Below, in pieces: positions 33,014 to 41,644 of a DNA stretch of 64,000 bases. The notes under the pieces are model-generated. The model was not told the DNA's origin. It saw only the letters and a program-made list of their open reading frames with translations, and ran no database searches. This DNA comes from an uncultured Collinsella sp. Its GTDB lineage: Bacteria > Actinomycetota > Coriobacteriia > Coriobacteriales > Coriobacteriaceae. The stretch's first letter is position 1, and each line of letters opens with the position of its first letter. The stretch is from contig CALKKS010000015.1 in the NCBI GenBank assembly GCA_937995345.1, positions 62,001 to 126,000 on the forward strand. The letters run 5' to 3'. The position numbers were made by a program, and so were the translations under genes.

Positions 33014-35014
33014 TTATGCGAACTGGCTTAGGTAGAGGTCGGCGTAAGCGCCCTCGGCAGACAGCAGCTCCTTGTGCGTACCTTGCTCGATGATATTGCC
33101 GTGATCCATGACCAGGATGAGGTCGGCATCGACAATCGTCGACAGACGGTGCGCGATCACAAAGCTCGTGCGCCCGCGCATGAGCGCGTCCATGGCGCGG
33201 CCGATGGCAAGCTCGGTGCGCGTGTCCACGCTCGACGTCGCCTCGTCCAGGATGAGGATCGCCGGGTTGTTGAGCAGCACGCGCGCGATGGTCAGCAGCT
33301 GACGTTGGCCCTGGCTGATGCTCTCGGCATCGTTAGCCACACGCGTGTCGTAGCCCTGCGGCATAGTGCGCACAAAGAAATCGACCTGCGCGGCGCGTGC
33401 AGCCGCCACGATCTCGTCGCGCGTCGCCTCGGGACAGCCGTAGGCGATGTTCTCGGCAATGGTGCCATCGAACAGCCAGGCGTCCTGCAACACCATGCCA
33501 AACTGCTGGCGCAGCTCGCCGCGGTCCATGCGGCTCGTGTCCGCACCGTCGAGGGTAATGCGGCCACCGTCGATTTCGTAGAAGCGCATGAGCAGATTGA
33601 TGAGTGTGGTCTTACCCGCACCCGTGGTTCCCACCACGGCGATCTTCTGACCCGGCTCGGCGGTAAACGACACGTCGCGCATAAGCGGCTTGTCGGGCGC
33701 ATAGCCAAAGCGCACATGCTCAAAAGCGACTCGGCCCTCCACCTTGCCCGACAGCTTGACGGCGGCCGCCGGCAACGGATCGGCCTCCATCTCGGGCTCG
33801 TCGAGCAGGTCGAACACGCGCTCGGCGCTCGCCAGCGCGCTCTGCAGCGAGTTAAAGGTAAACGACAGCTGCGTCATGGGTTCGGACGCCTCGTAGATAA
33901 ACTGGAAGAACGCTTGGAACACGCCGACGGTCATATGCCCGGCAACCAGCATGCTGCAGCCCACCAGTGCGATCACGATCTGCGCCAAACGGCCGATAAA
34001 GCGCACCGCGGGGCCGACGGCGTTAATCATAAAGTCGGCTTTGGTGCTCACGCGCGCCAGCTCCTTCGAAGCCTCGTGTACCTCGGCAGAGCTCTGGCGC
34101 TCGCGGTTAAACGCACGGATCACCAGACGGCCCGAGTAGCCTTCCTCGACCGCGCTCGTAATCTTGGACACCCACTCCTGGCGCTCGCCCGTCACATCGT
34201 GTGTGCGGTGCGACACGACCTTCGTCACCAGCAGCGAAAGCGCCGTAAAGAACAAAAAGACGAGCGTGAGCGGCACGCTAAACACGAACATCACGCTCAC
34301 GGCGCCCACCACGGTACCGATCGACACCAGAAGCTGCAGCAAGCCGCGCTGCATGCTCTCGGACATCTTGTCCAAGTCGTTGGTCGCGCGGCTGACGACC
34401 TCGCCGGGACGATGCGCGTCAAAGTAGGCAAGCGGCAGACGGTTGAGCTTTTGTGCGATGCGGTTGCGCAGGCGCAGGTTGAGGCGCTCGGCAACGCTCG
34501 ACATCAAAAAGCTCTGGAGTGCGTAGAACGAGGCGGCGGCGGTCCAAATCATAAAGTAGATGAAGATGGTCCTGCCGCAGTTCTCCCAGGTAATGCTGAA
34601 GGTAGTGTTGTTGGCAAACGCCACCTTCATGTGCCCCCACAGCTCATCGATCACGCGGGCGCTGTAAGCCGGCGCAGCGGTGTTAAAGATGGCATAGAAC
34701 ACGATGCTCGCGAACACGATATAGAAGCGCCAATGGTCGCCGGCGGCCTCGCTCCACAGGCGGCGCACCGTCGCCCAGGTATCGCGGGGCGTCTCGTCCT
34801 CGTCCTCGTCGTCAACGTCGCGCATGCGCTCCGCCTCGGCGCGGGCGCGCTCGTCCTCGGCGCGCTCGTTTTCCTCGTAGAGTGCCTGGCGGCGAGCCTC
34901 GCGCTCCGCCGTCTTGGCGGCTTCGTCCAGGACGGGCATGGCGCCCGTCTCCTCGACTGTCTCTGCAGCCGCGGCGTCATCGGCGATGCTCTGCCTCTTG
35001 AGCTCCTCGGTCAT
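33014..35014 (-). CDS. Heterodimeric ABC exporter subunit, catalytically competent, long acidic N-terminus
   Basis: 666 residues. An unusual hydrophilic N-terminal region of about 90 residues, rich in Glu/Ala/Arg and Asp (helical EREARRQALYEENERAEDER, then DVDDEDEDETPRD), precedes six membrane helices and the ATPase. Walker A is GTTGAGKTT, signature SQGQRQLL, Walker B AILILDEATSS with catalytic Glu, and VIAHRLST has the switch His. ATG 35014 lies one base after the partner's stop with GGGAGG eight bases upstream. With the degenerate partner it forms an asymmetric exporter under MarR control, suggesting export of a toxic compound that the MarR protein senses. Confidence 0.92.
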   Translation of the reverse strand: MTEELKRQSIADDAAAAETVEETGAMPVLDEAAKTAEREARRQALYEENERAEDERARAEAERMRDVDDEDEDETPRDTWATVRRLWSEAAGDHWRFYIVFASIVFYAIFNTAAPAYSARVIDELWGHMKVAFANNTTFSITWENCGRTIFIYFMIWTAAASFYALQSFLMSSVAERLNLRLRNRIAQKLNRLPLAYFDAHRPGEVVSRATNDLDKMSESMQRGLLQLLVSIGTVVGAVSVMFVFSVPLTLVFLFFTALSLLVTKVVSHRTHDVTGERQEWVSKITSAVEEGYSGRLVIRAFNRERQSSAEVHEASKELARVSTKADFMINAVGPAVRFIGRLAQIVIALVGCSMLVAGHMTVGVFQAFFQFIYEASEPMTQLSFTFNSLQSALASAERVFDLLDEPEMEADPLPAAAVKLSGKVEGRVAFEHVRFGYAPDKPLMRDVSFTAEPGQKIAVVGTTGAGKTTLINLLMRFYEIDGGRITLDGADTSRMDRGELRQQFGMVLQDAWLFDGTIAENIAYGCPEATRDEIVAAARAAQVDFFVRTMPQGYDTRVANDAESISQGQRQLLTIARVLLNNPAILILDEATSSVDTRTELAIGRAMDALMRGRTSFVIAHRLSTIVDADLILVMDHGNIIEQGTHKELLSAEGAYADLYLSQFA

Positions 35015-35015
35015 G

Positions 35016-36752
35016 CTACTCACCTCCCTTCATCTGCGATTCCGCGATAGCGCGGTACACCTCGCAGGTTTCCATGAGCTCGTCGTGCGTGCCCAGGCCC
35101 ACGACCCCGCCGTCTTTGAGCACCACGATCTGATCGGCATGCAAAATAGTCGAGATGCGCTGGGCGATGATGAGCACCGCGGCATCGCACGTCTCGTCCT
35201 GCAGCGCATGGCGCAGTGCCGCATCGGTCTTAAAGTCCAGGGCCGAAAAACTGTCGTCGAAGATATACAGGTCGGCATGCTTCATGAGCGCGCGGGCGAT
35301 CGCCAGGCGTTGGCGCTGACCGCCCGAGAAGTTCGTGCCGCCCTGGGCCACCGGCGTATCGAGCCCCTGGGGCTGGTCGAGCACAAAGGTGCTCTGGGCA
35401 ACCTCCAGCGCATGGAGCATGTCGGCCTCGGTCGCGTCTTCGTTGCCAAAGCGCAGATTGCTTGCCACCGTACCCGAGAACAGCCATGCCTTCTGCGGCA
35501 CATAGGCGATACGCCCGCGGATGTCGTCTTGCGAAAGGTCGCGCAGATCGATGCCGTTCAGGCGAATGGTGCCCTTCGTGGCATCGTGGAAGCGAAGCAA
35601 GAGCTTGGCCACCGTTGACTTGCCCGATCCCGTCGAGCCCACGATCGCGGTCGTCTGTCCACGGCGGCAGGCAAAACTCAGGTTGCACAGGGTGTCCTCG
35701 TCGGCATCGTCAAAACGGAACGACATGTGGTCGAACACGGCCACCGCGTCGGCACCGTCTGCGGACTCAGGCGCCCCATCGCCCAGCGTGGCCTTGCCGT
35801 CCACGATGCTCGGCTCGATTTCGAGCACCTGTTGCGCACGGTTGAGGCACGCCGCAGCGCGCGGAAGCGTCAGCACCACCATCTGCGCCATCATCACAAA
35901 GAAAAGGATCAGAAGCGCGTACTCCAGCACGGCCGAAATGCTGCCGATTTGCATGGCATGGACGCCCACGCGGTTGCCGCCCACCCACAGCACCGCCACC
36001 TCCGCGATGTTCATCAAAAAGAAGCTGGAGCTGTCGAGACCCACAAACAGGTGGTTGACCTTGATGGCATTGGCCGCGTAATCGCTAAACACCTCGTCCA
36101 GGCGCTGCTCCTCGTGGCGCTCCTTGTTAAATGCGCGGATGACGCGCACGCCCACGATGTTCTCGCGCAGCACCACGTTCATGCGGTCGATAAAGCTCTG
36201 CAGGCGCATAAAAATCGGCGCGGCGTTAGCCACCGTAAAGACCGCCGCCACCAGCACGATCGCCACGACTGCGCCCAGCAGCGTACCCATGGCGGGATCG
36301 ATAAACCAGGCGAAGATGATGCCCGCCACGGCCAAGAACGGCACCGGCAGCACCAACTGAATCGTCTGCAGGATTGCCTGCTGAATCACGTTGATGTCGT
36401 TGAGCGAGCGTGTGATCATCGAACCCGTGCCAAAGCGCTCAAAGTCGCTGGCGGACAGCTCGAGCGACTTATCGTAGACGGCGTTGCGGATGTCGCAGGC
36501 CACATTGGCCGCCAGACGGGCCGAAAGATAGCAGCCCAGCACCGCGCCGCCGCTGGCCATGCCGGTCGCGATAAGCATGTAAAGGCCGTTGCGCAGGATG
36601 TAGTCGACATCACCCGTCGTAATGCCCGTATTGACCATGTTCGCCAACATCGTGGGCACGAGCAGCGTACCGACGTTGTCTATCAGCAGCACCAGCAGCG
36701 TCACCGTAATCAGCCCACGATACGGCCTCATAAACCTCATTAAGAGTCGCAT
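35016..36752 (-). CDS. Heterodimeric ABC exporter subunit with degenerate ATP site
   Basis: 578-residue half transporter. Walker A GSTGSGKST and signature FSGGQRQRL are intact but the catalytic Glu is Asp (LYIFDDSFSALD) and the switch His is Gln (IIAQRIST), the same two substitutions as in the exporter at 23685. Six membrane helices occupy residues 1-310. It overlaps the MarR gene by 13 bases and is followed after two bases by its partner, so regulator and both subunits form one operon. Confidence 0.92.
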   Translation of the reverse strand: MRLLMRFMRPYRGLITVTLLVLLIDNVGTLLVPTMLANMVNTGITTGDVDYILRNGLYMLIATGMASGGAVLGCYLSARLAANVACDIRNAVYDKSLELSASDFERFGTGSMITRSLNDINVIQQAILQTIQLVLPVPFLAVAGIIFAWFIDPAMGTLLGAVVAIVLVAAVFTVANAAPIFMRLQSFIDRMNVVLRENIVGVRVIRAFNKERHEEQRLDEVFSDYAANAIKVNHLFVGLDSSSFFLMNIAEVAVLWVGGNRVGVHAMQIGSISAVLEYALLILFFVMMAQMVVLTLPRAAACLNRAQQVLEIEPSIVDGKATLGDGAPESADGADAVAVFDHMSFRFDDADEDTLCNLSFACRRGQTTAIVGSTGSGKSTVAKLLLRFHDATKGTIRLNGIDLRDLSQDDIRGRIAYVPQKAWLFSGTVASNLRFGNEDATEADMLHALEVAQSTFVLDQPQGLDTPVAQGGTNFSGGQRQRLAIARALMKHADLYIFDDSFSALDFKTDAALRHALQDETCDAAVLIIAQRISTILHADQIVVLKDGGVVGLGTHDELMETCEVYRAIAESQMKGGE

Positions 36753-37240
36753 GTCTCCCCTTCGCCCTTATCGTCAGCCTCGTTCTCGGCGGCCACTTGC
36801 CGTTTAAATGCCTCGCACTCTTCATTAAGAACATGGGAGAACTTACCGACCAAGCGCATAATCTCGCGCTGTTCCCACGGCTCGAGCGCCTCGAATGCCT
36901 GTTGCTCGGCTTTTTGCGCCGGCAACGCGTAGCGCTTGGCAAACTGCATACCTTCTTCGGTCAGTCGCACAACCTTGTTCTTACGACTGCCCTCGGCAAA
37001 CTCCAACGTCGCAAGCCCTCGCGCCCTAAGCGTCTTGATCGCCGAATTGATGGTCTGTTTGCTGTAGAACCATTCACTTGTCAGCCGACTCACGGCAACG
37101 CTTCCGCCCGCTGCACTCGTGTCGACGAGCATCCAGTAGGCGCAGTCCGAAAGACCGCAGGTGCGCGCGAACTCCGAATAGATGCGATCAAGCCCGTTGA
37201 GCATCCGGTCAAAATCGACCAACGTAACCGCGCAATCCAT
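36740..37240 (-). CDS. MarR-family regulator of the downstream exporter
   Basis: 166-residue winged-helix regulator. The central region SRLTSEWFYSKQTINSAIKTLRARGLATLEFAEGSRKNKVVRLTEEG (in parts) shows the MarR recognition helix and beta wing; long helices at both ends form the dimer. ATG 37240 is preferred (GGTGGGAG upstream); TTG 37264 would place the start inside an operator. First gene of the exporter operon and overlapping it, a standard autoregulated drug-responsive layout. Two identical-pattern operators lie just upstream. Confidence 0.88.
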   Translation of the reverse strand: MDCAVTLVDFDRMLNGLDRIYSEFARTCGLSDCAYWMLVDTSAAGGSVAVSRLTSEWFYSKQTINSAIKTLRARGLATLEFAEGSRKNKVVRLTEEGMQFAKRYALPAQKAEQQAFEALEPWEQREIMRLVGKFSHVLNEECEAFKRQVAAENEADDKGEGETCDS

Positions 37241-37256
37241 CTCTCCCACCATTCGA

Positions 37257-37307
37257 TAGTCCAAGTTTTGACTAATTAGAGTTTCAGGTTAGTCCGAGTT
37301 TTGACTA
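37257..37307. promoter_or_regulatory. Two MarR operators
   Basis: TAGTCCAAGTTTTGACTA (37257-37274) and TAGTCCGAGTTTTGACTA (37290-37307) differ at one base. Each is a palindrome with TAGTC/GACTA ends and they are 33 bases apart, about three helical turns, so dimers would bind the same DNA face. Confidence 0.75.
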
Positions 37308-37353
37308 TCGTCAAGGGCGGCCGTACAAGACGTGCGACCTATGCAACATATCG

Positions 37354-37390
37354 ACAAAAAAGACCGCCGGCGCGGGGGCGGCGCCGGCGG
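37354..37390 (-). terminator. Terminator of the 96-residue gene
   Basis: Minus-strand stem CCGCCGGCGCC / GCGCCGGCGG followed by TCTTTTTT. Confidence 0.88.
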
Positions 37391-37417
37391 TTGCGAGAGA
37401 ATATCGATTGTTGGCTG

Positions 37418-37708
37418 TTACGCAGCGACGGCCTCGTAGACCGTGGCGCCCGAGAAGCTGTCGTGCAGGCTCTTGCCGCAGATCCACGGCAGTTCGACGA
37501 CCTCGCAGACCGTGTTGACCAGCTCGGAGCAGTCAGTAAAGTGGCCCTTATCGTTGAGGGCCTCGCAATCCTGAACACGCCAATAGCCATCGGTGTGCGT
37601 GATGTAGTACTCGTGATCGTTGATCGACACGAAAGCGCGCGTCTTGGAACGCAGCAGCTTCAGAAATCCTTCGAAGTCGGTCTCGACGACATCTCCAGCC
37701 TGGAACAT
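37418..37708 (-). CDS. Small cytosolic protein, 96 aa, unknown function
   Basis: 96 residues, acidic, with no signal peptide or membrane helix: MFQAGDVVETDFEGFLKLLR at the N-terminus, a YYITHTDGYWRVQD beta-like centre and three cysteines (DCEAL, TDCSEL, WICGKS). It has an excellent ribosome binding site (AGGAGG, eight bases) and a strong terminator, so it is a real, probably well-expressed gene. I do not recognise the family. The fold looks like a small alpha/beta domain; no neighbour suggests a function. Confidence 0.75.
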   Translation of the reverse strand: MFQAGDVVETDFEGFLKLLRSKTRAFVSINDHEYYITHTDGYWRVQDCEALNDKGHFTDCSELVNTVCEVVELPWICGKSLHDSFSGATVYEAVAA

Positions 37709-37862
37709 GATGTTACCTCCTGGCCCGGCGCCACCATGGCGCGTTGATAAACGTTGGTACTCCTTTAGTAAAACCTTTATCAGAGCTTATGCGCGCATCA
37801 TTTAGGCAAGTGGTAAAAAACCGCAGGGTAGACGGGATAAAACGTTTAATCATCCCATCGGT

Positions 37863-37891
37863 TTGTCACATTCTGGCTGAAGTTTTATGCA
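37863..37891 (+). promoter_or_regulatory. Promoter of nitroreductase gene
   Basis: TTGTCA and TATGCA with a 17-base spacer, 109 bases upstream of the start codon. Confidence 0.5.
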
Positions 37892-37999
37892 AACCAACTT
37901 TTCCACTTGGTAGCTTGCATTGTTTGGGGCCGACGGCGCGATTACGGTTTTGGTTCGGCGGGTAAGAACGAGGCATCGAAACCAACGTCAGGAGGACAC

Positions 38000-38527
38000 A
38001 TGGAGACCATCGAAGCGCTCATCCACCGCCGCAGCTGCCGCAAATACAGCGATCGCCCCGTCGAGACCGAGAAGCTCGCACGCATTATCGAAGCTGGCCA
38101 GTACGCGCCGAGCGGCATGGGACGTCAGCCGGTCACGTTTGTCGCCGTCACCGACCCCGCAACCGTTGAGCGCCTCTCGCAGCTCAACGCCCAAGTTATG
38201 GGTAGCGAGGGAGATCCCTTCTACGGCGCCAAGACCGTTGTGGTGGTGCTCGTCGACCGCAGCGTGCCCACGCACCTGGAAGACGGCTCGCTCGCCATGG
38301 GCAACCTGCTCAACGCAGCCTATGCGCTGGGCGTCGATTCGTGTTGGATCCACCGCGCGCACGAGGTCTTTGACTCGCCCGAGGGACCGGAACTGCTGGC
38401 CAAGTGGGGTCTGCCCGCCGACGGAAGCCTGCGCGGTGTGGGCAACTGCATTCTGGGCTACGCCGAGGGCACGCTTCCCGAGGCAAAGCCGCGTCGCGAC
38501 AACGTGGTGTATGTTCCGCCGTTCTAA
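38000..38527 (+). CDS. Nitroreductase-family protein
   Basis: 175-residue FMN oxidoreductase. METIEALIHRRSCRKYSDRPV is the N-terminal FMN-binding arginine motif; AGQYAPSGMGRQP and ALGVDSCWIHRAHEVFDSPEG follow, and GNCILGYAEG is the C-terminal strand motif. ATG 38000 has AGGAGG seven bases upstream; an upstream in-frame extension is leader. The final codons and the stop lie inside a hairpin that belongs to the repeat D1, so the repeat abuts or has replaced the original 3' end. Confidence 0.9.
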   Translation: METIEALIHRRSCRKYSDRPVETEKLARIIEAGQYAPSGMGRQPVTFVAVTDPATVERLSQLNAQVMGSEGDPFYGAKTVVVVLVDRSVPTHLEDGSLAMGNLLNAAYALGVDSCWIHRAHEVFDSPEGPELLAKWGLPADGSLRGVGNCILGYAEGTLPEAKPRRDNVVYVPPF

Positions 38528-38678
38528 CAAACGGCGGACCCGTTGACGCTGCGCGGGCCGCATTCACGCCAATCTGACGTTCAATTTCGAGGGCGCGACC
38601 AAAAGGTCAGCGCCCTCTCATTTCACGTCACCTTGGCGCAAATGCGGCCCGCTCGCTGTTGGTGCCTGACATCGAGTG
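38516..38678. repeat. Family D long palindrome, copy 1
   Basis: A palindrome of about 105 bases (38551-38655) centred on GGGCGCGACC-AAAA-GGTCAGCGCCC, with outer arms GGGCCGCATT / AATGCGGCCC, plus a side hairpin CCGCCGTT/AACGGCGG (38516-38537) whose loop contains the nitroreductase stop codon. Copies at 45843 (inverted) and 53592. All three lie between convergent genes. Confidence 0.88.
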
Positions 38679-38708
38679 AGCCACTGTTGGCATCCGGCAC
38701 GTAGGCAG

Positions 38709-39986
38709 CTAATTAACGGGGTGGTAGAAGGTATCGACGACCGTTTGCTTTACGTTGTCCTGGTCCAGATAGAACTCAGCGAAAGTGTCGCCCTGCTGCA
38801 TGGTGCCCTGCAGCGTCACGACATCAAACGAAGTCAGGCCGTGCTCGAGCATCGTGGTTGCCAGATAGCTGAACTCGTCCAGCCCCAAGTTCGTCCACGT
38901 ATAATCGCCCATGGTCTGATACAAGTTAATGAGTATGGCGGGGTTGCCCTTGGCGCTGCTGAGCACCTTCGATGCGAACGCCTGCACGTAGCTCACCTGG
39001 CGCGCCGTACGATCCAGCGAAGACGTCAGATTCGTCGTATCGCGCCACTGCACGTACTTTTCGGCCGTCTTGCCAAACAGCGTGGTCTCCTGGCCCTCGA
39101 CAACCGAGGTGCCCGGCACGCTCTGCGTAGGCACCAGCGTCACGCCGCCAATGGAGTCGTTAATGGGAGCCACGCCCTCGATATTGAGCGTGTAGTAATA
39201 GTCGACCGGAATGTTGTCGAGTACGCGCGAAGCGGCAGCCGCCGTGAGCGCCGAGGAGCTATCTCCATCGGTGCCATAGGCAAACTGCAGGCAGAGCTGC
39301 TCGGTCACCTGGCCCGAAAACGAACCACCCGCATACGTATCGACGGCGACCATGCTGTCACGCGGAATAACGATGCCACGGGCCTCGCCGGTATCGGTAT
39401 TAAGCGCTACAACCATAACGGTATCCGACTGACCTTCTTTGGCGCCATCGTCGGTCGCACGATTATCGAAACCGATGAATGCAACTGTTGCCATATGCTT
39501 GTTGAGCGCGTACTTCTTGCCGTTATAGGTAATGGTATCGCCCTTGGCTTTAATGACCTTCTCGGTCTTTTCCTCGATCTTCTTTTTGCCCTGGCTCACG
39601 CTGTGGTTTACGAAACCCCAGCCGGCAGCGGCAATCGCAGCGATTACCAGCAGCACAATCACCAGCACGCGAATACGACGTCGACGCTTGATGCGCTTGA
39701 TTGATTCCTTAGAGCGGCGGCGACGTTGCGGTCCCGTCTCGTCGAGCGTGGGCCATTCCACCTCGTCGGCAGGCTCAGTCACATCATCGGTATCCTTCGC
39801 CGGAGCCTCGGCCGAAGCCCCAGTTTTGTCTTGGGTCTTCTCGTCAGGCTGAGCTTTCGAGTCCGTCTCGGCCTCCCATTGAGGCTCAACAGGCTCCGCC
39901 GCATCCTGAGTAGGCTGCTCGGTATTGTTTACTTGATTTTCATCGGGATCCACCGCATCGATAAAGTGCTTGCCACGGGGGTTCAT
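38709..39986 (-). CDS. LytR-CpsA-Psr family envelope polymer transferase
   Basis: 425 residues: an acidic, Gln/Glu/Thr-rich cytosolic N-terminus (1-85), a basic stretch RRRRSKESIKRIKRRRRIR, one membrane helix (about 106-125) and an extracellular LCP domain with FIGFDNRA, DTVMVVALN, IPRDSMVAVDTYAGG and the DRTARQVSYVQAF motif holding catalytic arginines. Such enzymes attach polyprenyl-linked glycopolymers to peptidoglycan or protein. It starts just after the sortase gene with a three-base gap, so the two are co-transcribed. Substrate may be a glycan on the sortase-anchored protein, an inference. Confidence 0.9.
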   Translation of the reverse strand: MNPRGKHFIDAVDPDENQVNNTEQPTQDAAEPVEPQWEAETDSKAQPDEKTQDKTGASAEAPAKDTDDVTEPADEVEWPTLDETGPQRRRRSKESIKRIKRRRRIRVLVIVLLVIAAIAAAGWGFVNHSVSQGKKKIEEKTEKVIKAKGDTITYNGKKYALNKHMATVAFIGFDNRATDDGAKEGQSDTVMVVALNTDTGEARGIVIPRDSMVAVDTYAGGSFSGQVTEQLCLQFAYGTDGDSSSALTAAAASRVLDNIPVDYYYTLNIEGVAPINDSIGGVTLVPTQSVPGTSVVEGQETTLFGKTAEKYVQWRDTTNLTSSLDRTARQVSYVQAFASKVLSSAKGNPAILINLYQTMGDYTWTNLGLDEFSYLATTMLEHGLTSFDVVTLQGTMQQGDTFAEFYLDQDNVKQTVVDTFYHPVN

Positions 39987-39988
39987 GA

Positions 39989-40807
39989 CTATTTTGTCTC
40001 CTGGTCGTTTGTTAACACACCGCTAACAATATAGCGCGAGTTGCCCTGCGAGCTATCGAGCATGCAGGTGCTCAACTGCACAATCTTACTATCTGCATCA
40101 AGTGTCACGCCGTCACGTACATTTTTGAGCAGCGCATCGGGATTGCAGACCGAATTAAAGTAGTTCTGGCGCGCCGTGGCGTCAGTAAAGTCAAAGGAAT
40201 TAAGAATGTGGCGGTCATCATACTGATAGGCCGAGACAATCTTGTACGTCAGGATATGGCCGGGCGTGTAGATAAAGAACTCGGTGTTCTCGTTAAAAAA
40301 GTCCGCGTCCTCAAAGTTATGCAAGTTGTGGAATACGCCGCCGTTCACATGACCGTAAATCACCGTGACAGGATCGCTAAAGTCGCGCGCGTTGGCCATC
40401 TGGCTAAACGCGGTGCCATACGGGTCGTACTTGCCGTCCTTGTCATGGTCCAGATAGAACAGGTCGTCCGTCGCACTCTGAAGCAAGGGCGTGTTGATAT
40501 CCGCACCCGGAATGTAGAGCCAGGCGTAAATGTCAGCGTTTTCTTTGATAAGCGAGGCAAAGTCAATGGGATTGTCTGCCAGCTCTTTGTCCTTCGATTC
40601 GACCTTGGTGGCGGGCTTGCCCGTCGCGCTCATCTCCTGGGCACGCTGCTGCTCCAGGTGATTCATATAGAGCACGTAGCCGCCGCATGCGACTGCGATC
40701 AGCAGCAGTACCGCGATAACGCCCTTGAGTATCGTGGCGCGACGCTTTTTATCCGAGTCATCCATGTGTTTGCTGCTCATATGCTTGCCCTGCGGCTGCT
40801 CTGCCAT
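39989..40807 (-). CDS. srtB: Class B sortase
   Basis: 272 residues: cytosolic basic N-terminus, a membrane helix (about 27-48) and the sortase domain. The catalytic triad is visible as His153 (VIYGHVNGG), Cys248 (VQLSTC) and Arg259 (NSRYIVSG). The spacing and the TxxC tail fit class B. It cleaves a C-terminal sorting signal and links the protein to peptidoglycan or a pilin. The gene directly upstream encodes a secreted protein with an SPATG sorting signal, its likely substrate. Several in-frame ATGs near the start (codons 1, 10, 15) leave the exact start open. Confidence 0.92.
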   Translation of the reverse strand: MAEQPQGKHMSSKHMDDSDKKRRATILKGVIAVLLLIAVACGGYVLYMNHLEQQRAQEMSATGKPATKVESKDKELADNPIDFASLIKENADIYAWLYIPGADINTPLLQSATDDLFYLDHDKDGKYDPYGTAFSQMANARDFSDPVTVIYGHVNGGVFHNLHNFEDADFFNENTEFFIYTPGHILTYKIVSAYQYDDRHILNSFDFTDATARQNYFNSVCNPDALLKNVRDGVTLDADSKIVQLSTCMLDSSQGNSRYIVSGVLTNDQETK

Positions 40808-40833
40808 GGTATTCCCTCACCCTGTAAATCGGT

Positions 40834-40864
40834 CAAAAAAAGGACCCGCACAAGTACGGGTCCT
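40834..40864 (-). terminator. Terminator between surface protein and sortase
   Basis: AGGACCCG-TACTTGTG-CGGGTCCT stem followed by TTTTTTT on the minus strand; it likely gives more substrate than sortase mRNA. Confidence 0.85.
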
Positions 40865-40893
40865 CAAATCTTACGGTTGAAACCGTATGTGTG

Positions 40894-41484
40894 CTAGTTG
40901 TTCTTGCGAAGAGCAACAAAAGCGCAGGCAGCGCCAGCAGCGGCAACAGCAGCCACGGCGGCAACAGCGGTGGTGTTCACGCCGGTAGCCGGGGACTTAG
41001 CGCCCTTGTCGGCAGTCACGGTCGTGCTAGCAGCAGCAGAAGCGCCGCTCGTGGGCTGAGCAACCAGGGAGATGATGCAGAGCTCATTCATCGTGAAGGA
41101 AACGTTGCCGTTGGCATCAGCAGTCAGCTCCTTCACATCGGTAACACCAGAATCATGCTGGATATAGGCGGTTACCTTGGCGCCAGCGTACTGAGAACCA
41201 AGAGCAAAGGTGAAGCTGTAAGGGCCAGTGGTGTTCTGCTGGGTGACCTCAAAAGAAGCGACCACATTGGAGCCAGAGGGAACGTTGCTGGCGGCAGTGC
41301 CGGAACCGGCAACCTTAAGCCATGCATCGCTGCCGGCGACAACGCCGGTAGCATTCGCGGTCACGCCATTGGACGTGACGGGCTGGCTGCTGACCTTCTC
41401 GGGGCTGTTGGCAGCAAAAGCAGCCACGGGCAGAGCCAAGACAAGAGCGAGAACGCTCAGTGCTGCCATGAATCTCTTCTTCAT
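40894..41484 (-). CDS. Sortase-anchored secreted surface protein
   Basis: 196 residues. A signal peptide (MKKRFMAALSVLALVLALPV, cleavage after AAFA) leads to a Ser/Thr/Val-rich beta domain of about 110 residues, then SPATG (164-168), a hydrophobic Ala/Val segment and a basic tail RKNN: a full cell-wall sorting signal of the SPxTG type seen in Coriobacteriia. The mature domain is not recognised; it contains the pattern of small fimbrial or adhesin-like domains. A TATACT -10 lies at 41532-41537 on the minus strand. It precedes srtB and the LCP gene. Confidence 0.88.
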   Translation of the reverse strand: MKKRFMAALSVLALVLALPVAAFAANSPEKVSSQPVTSNGVTANATGVVAGSDAWLKVAGSGTAASNVPSGSNVVASFEVTQQNTTGPYSFTFALGSQYAGAKVTAYIQHDSGVTDVKELTADANGNVSFTMNELCIISLVAQPTSGASAAASTTVTADKGAKSPATGVNTTAVAAVAAVAAAGAACAFVALRKNN

Positions 41485-41531
41485 GTTAGGTACTCCTCAA
41501 CTTGCAGCTTGTGGACTTTTAAGTGCCTAGT

Positions 41532-41537
41532 AGTATA
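41532..41537 (-). promoter_or_regulatory. Probable -10 of the surface-protein operon
   Basis: TATACT on the minus strand 48 bases before the start codon, with a weak GTCACA -35 at 16 bases; the flanking region is AT-rich compared with its surroundings. Confidence 0.4.
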
Positions 41538-41644
41538 GCCCTTTTTTGTAAATTGTGACTCATGAGTTCTATATGAAACAACATTGCTGCTTTTTTGTTC
41601 ACTCATTGGCCCCAAACAGCGACTTAGCGTGATGGTTCTGTGAC

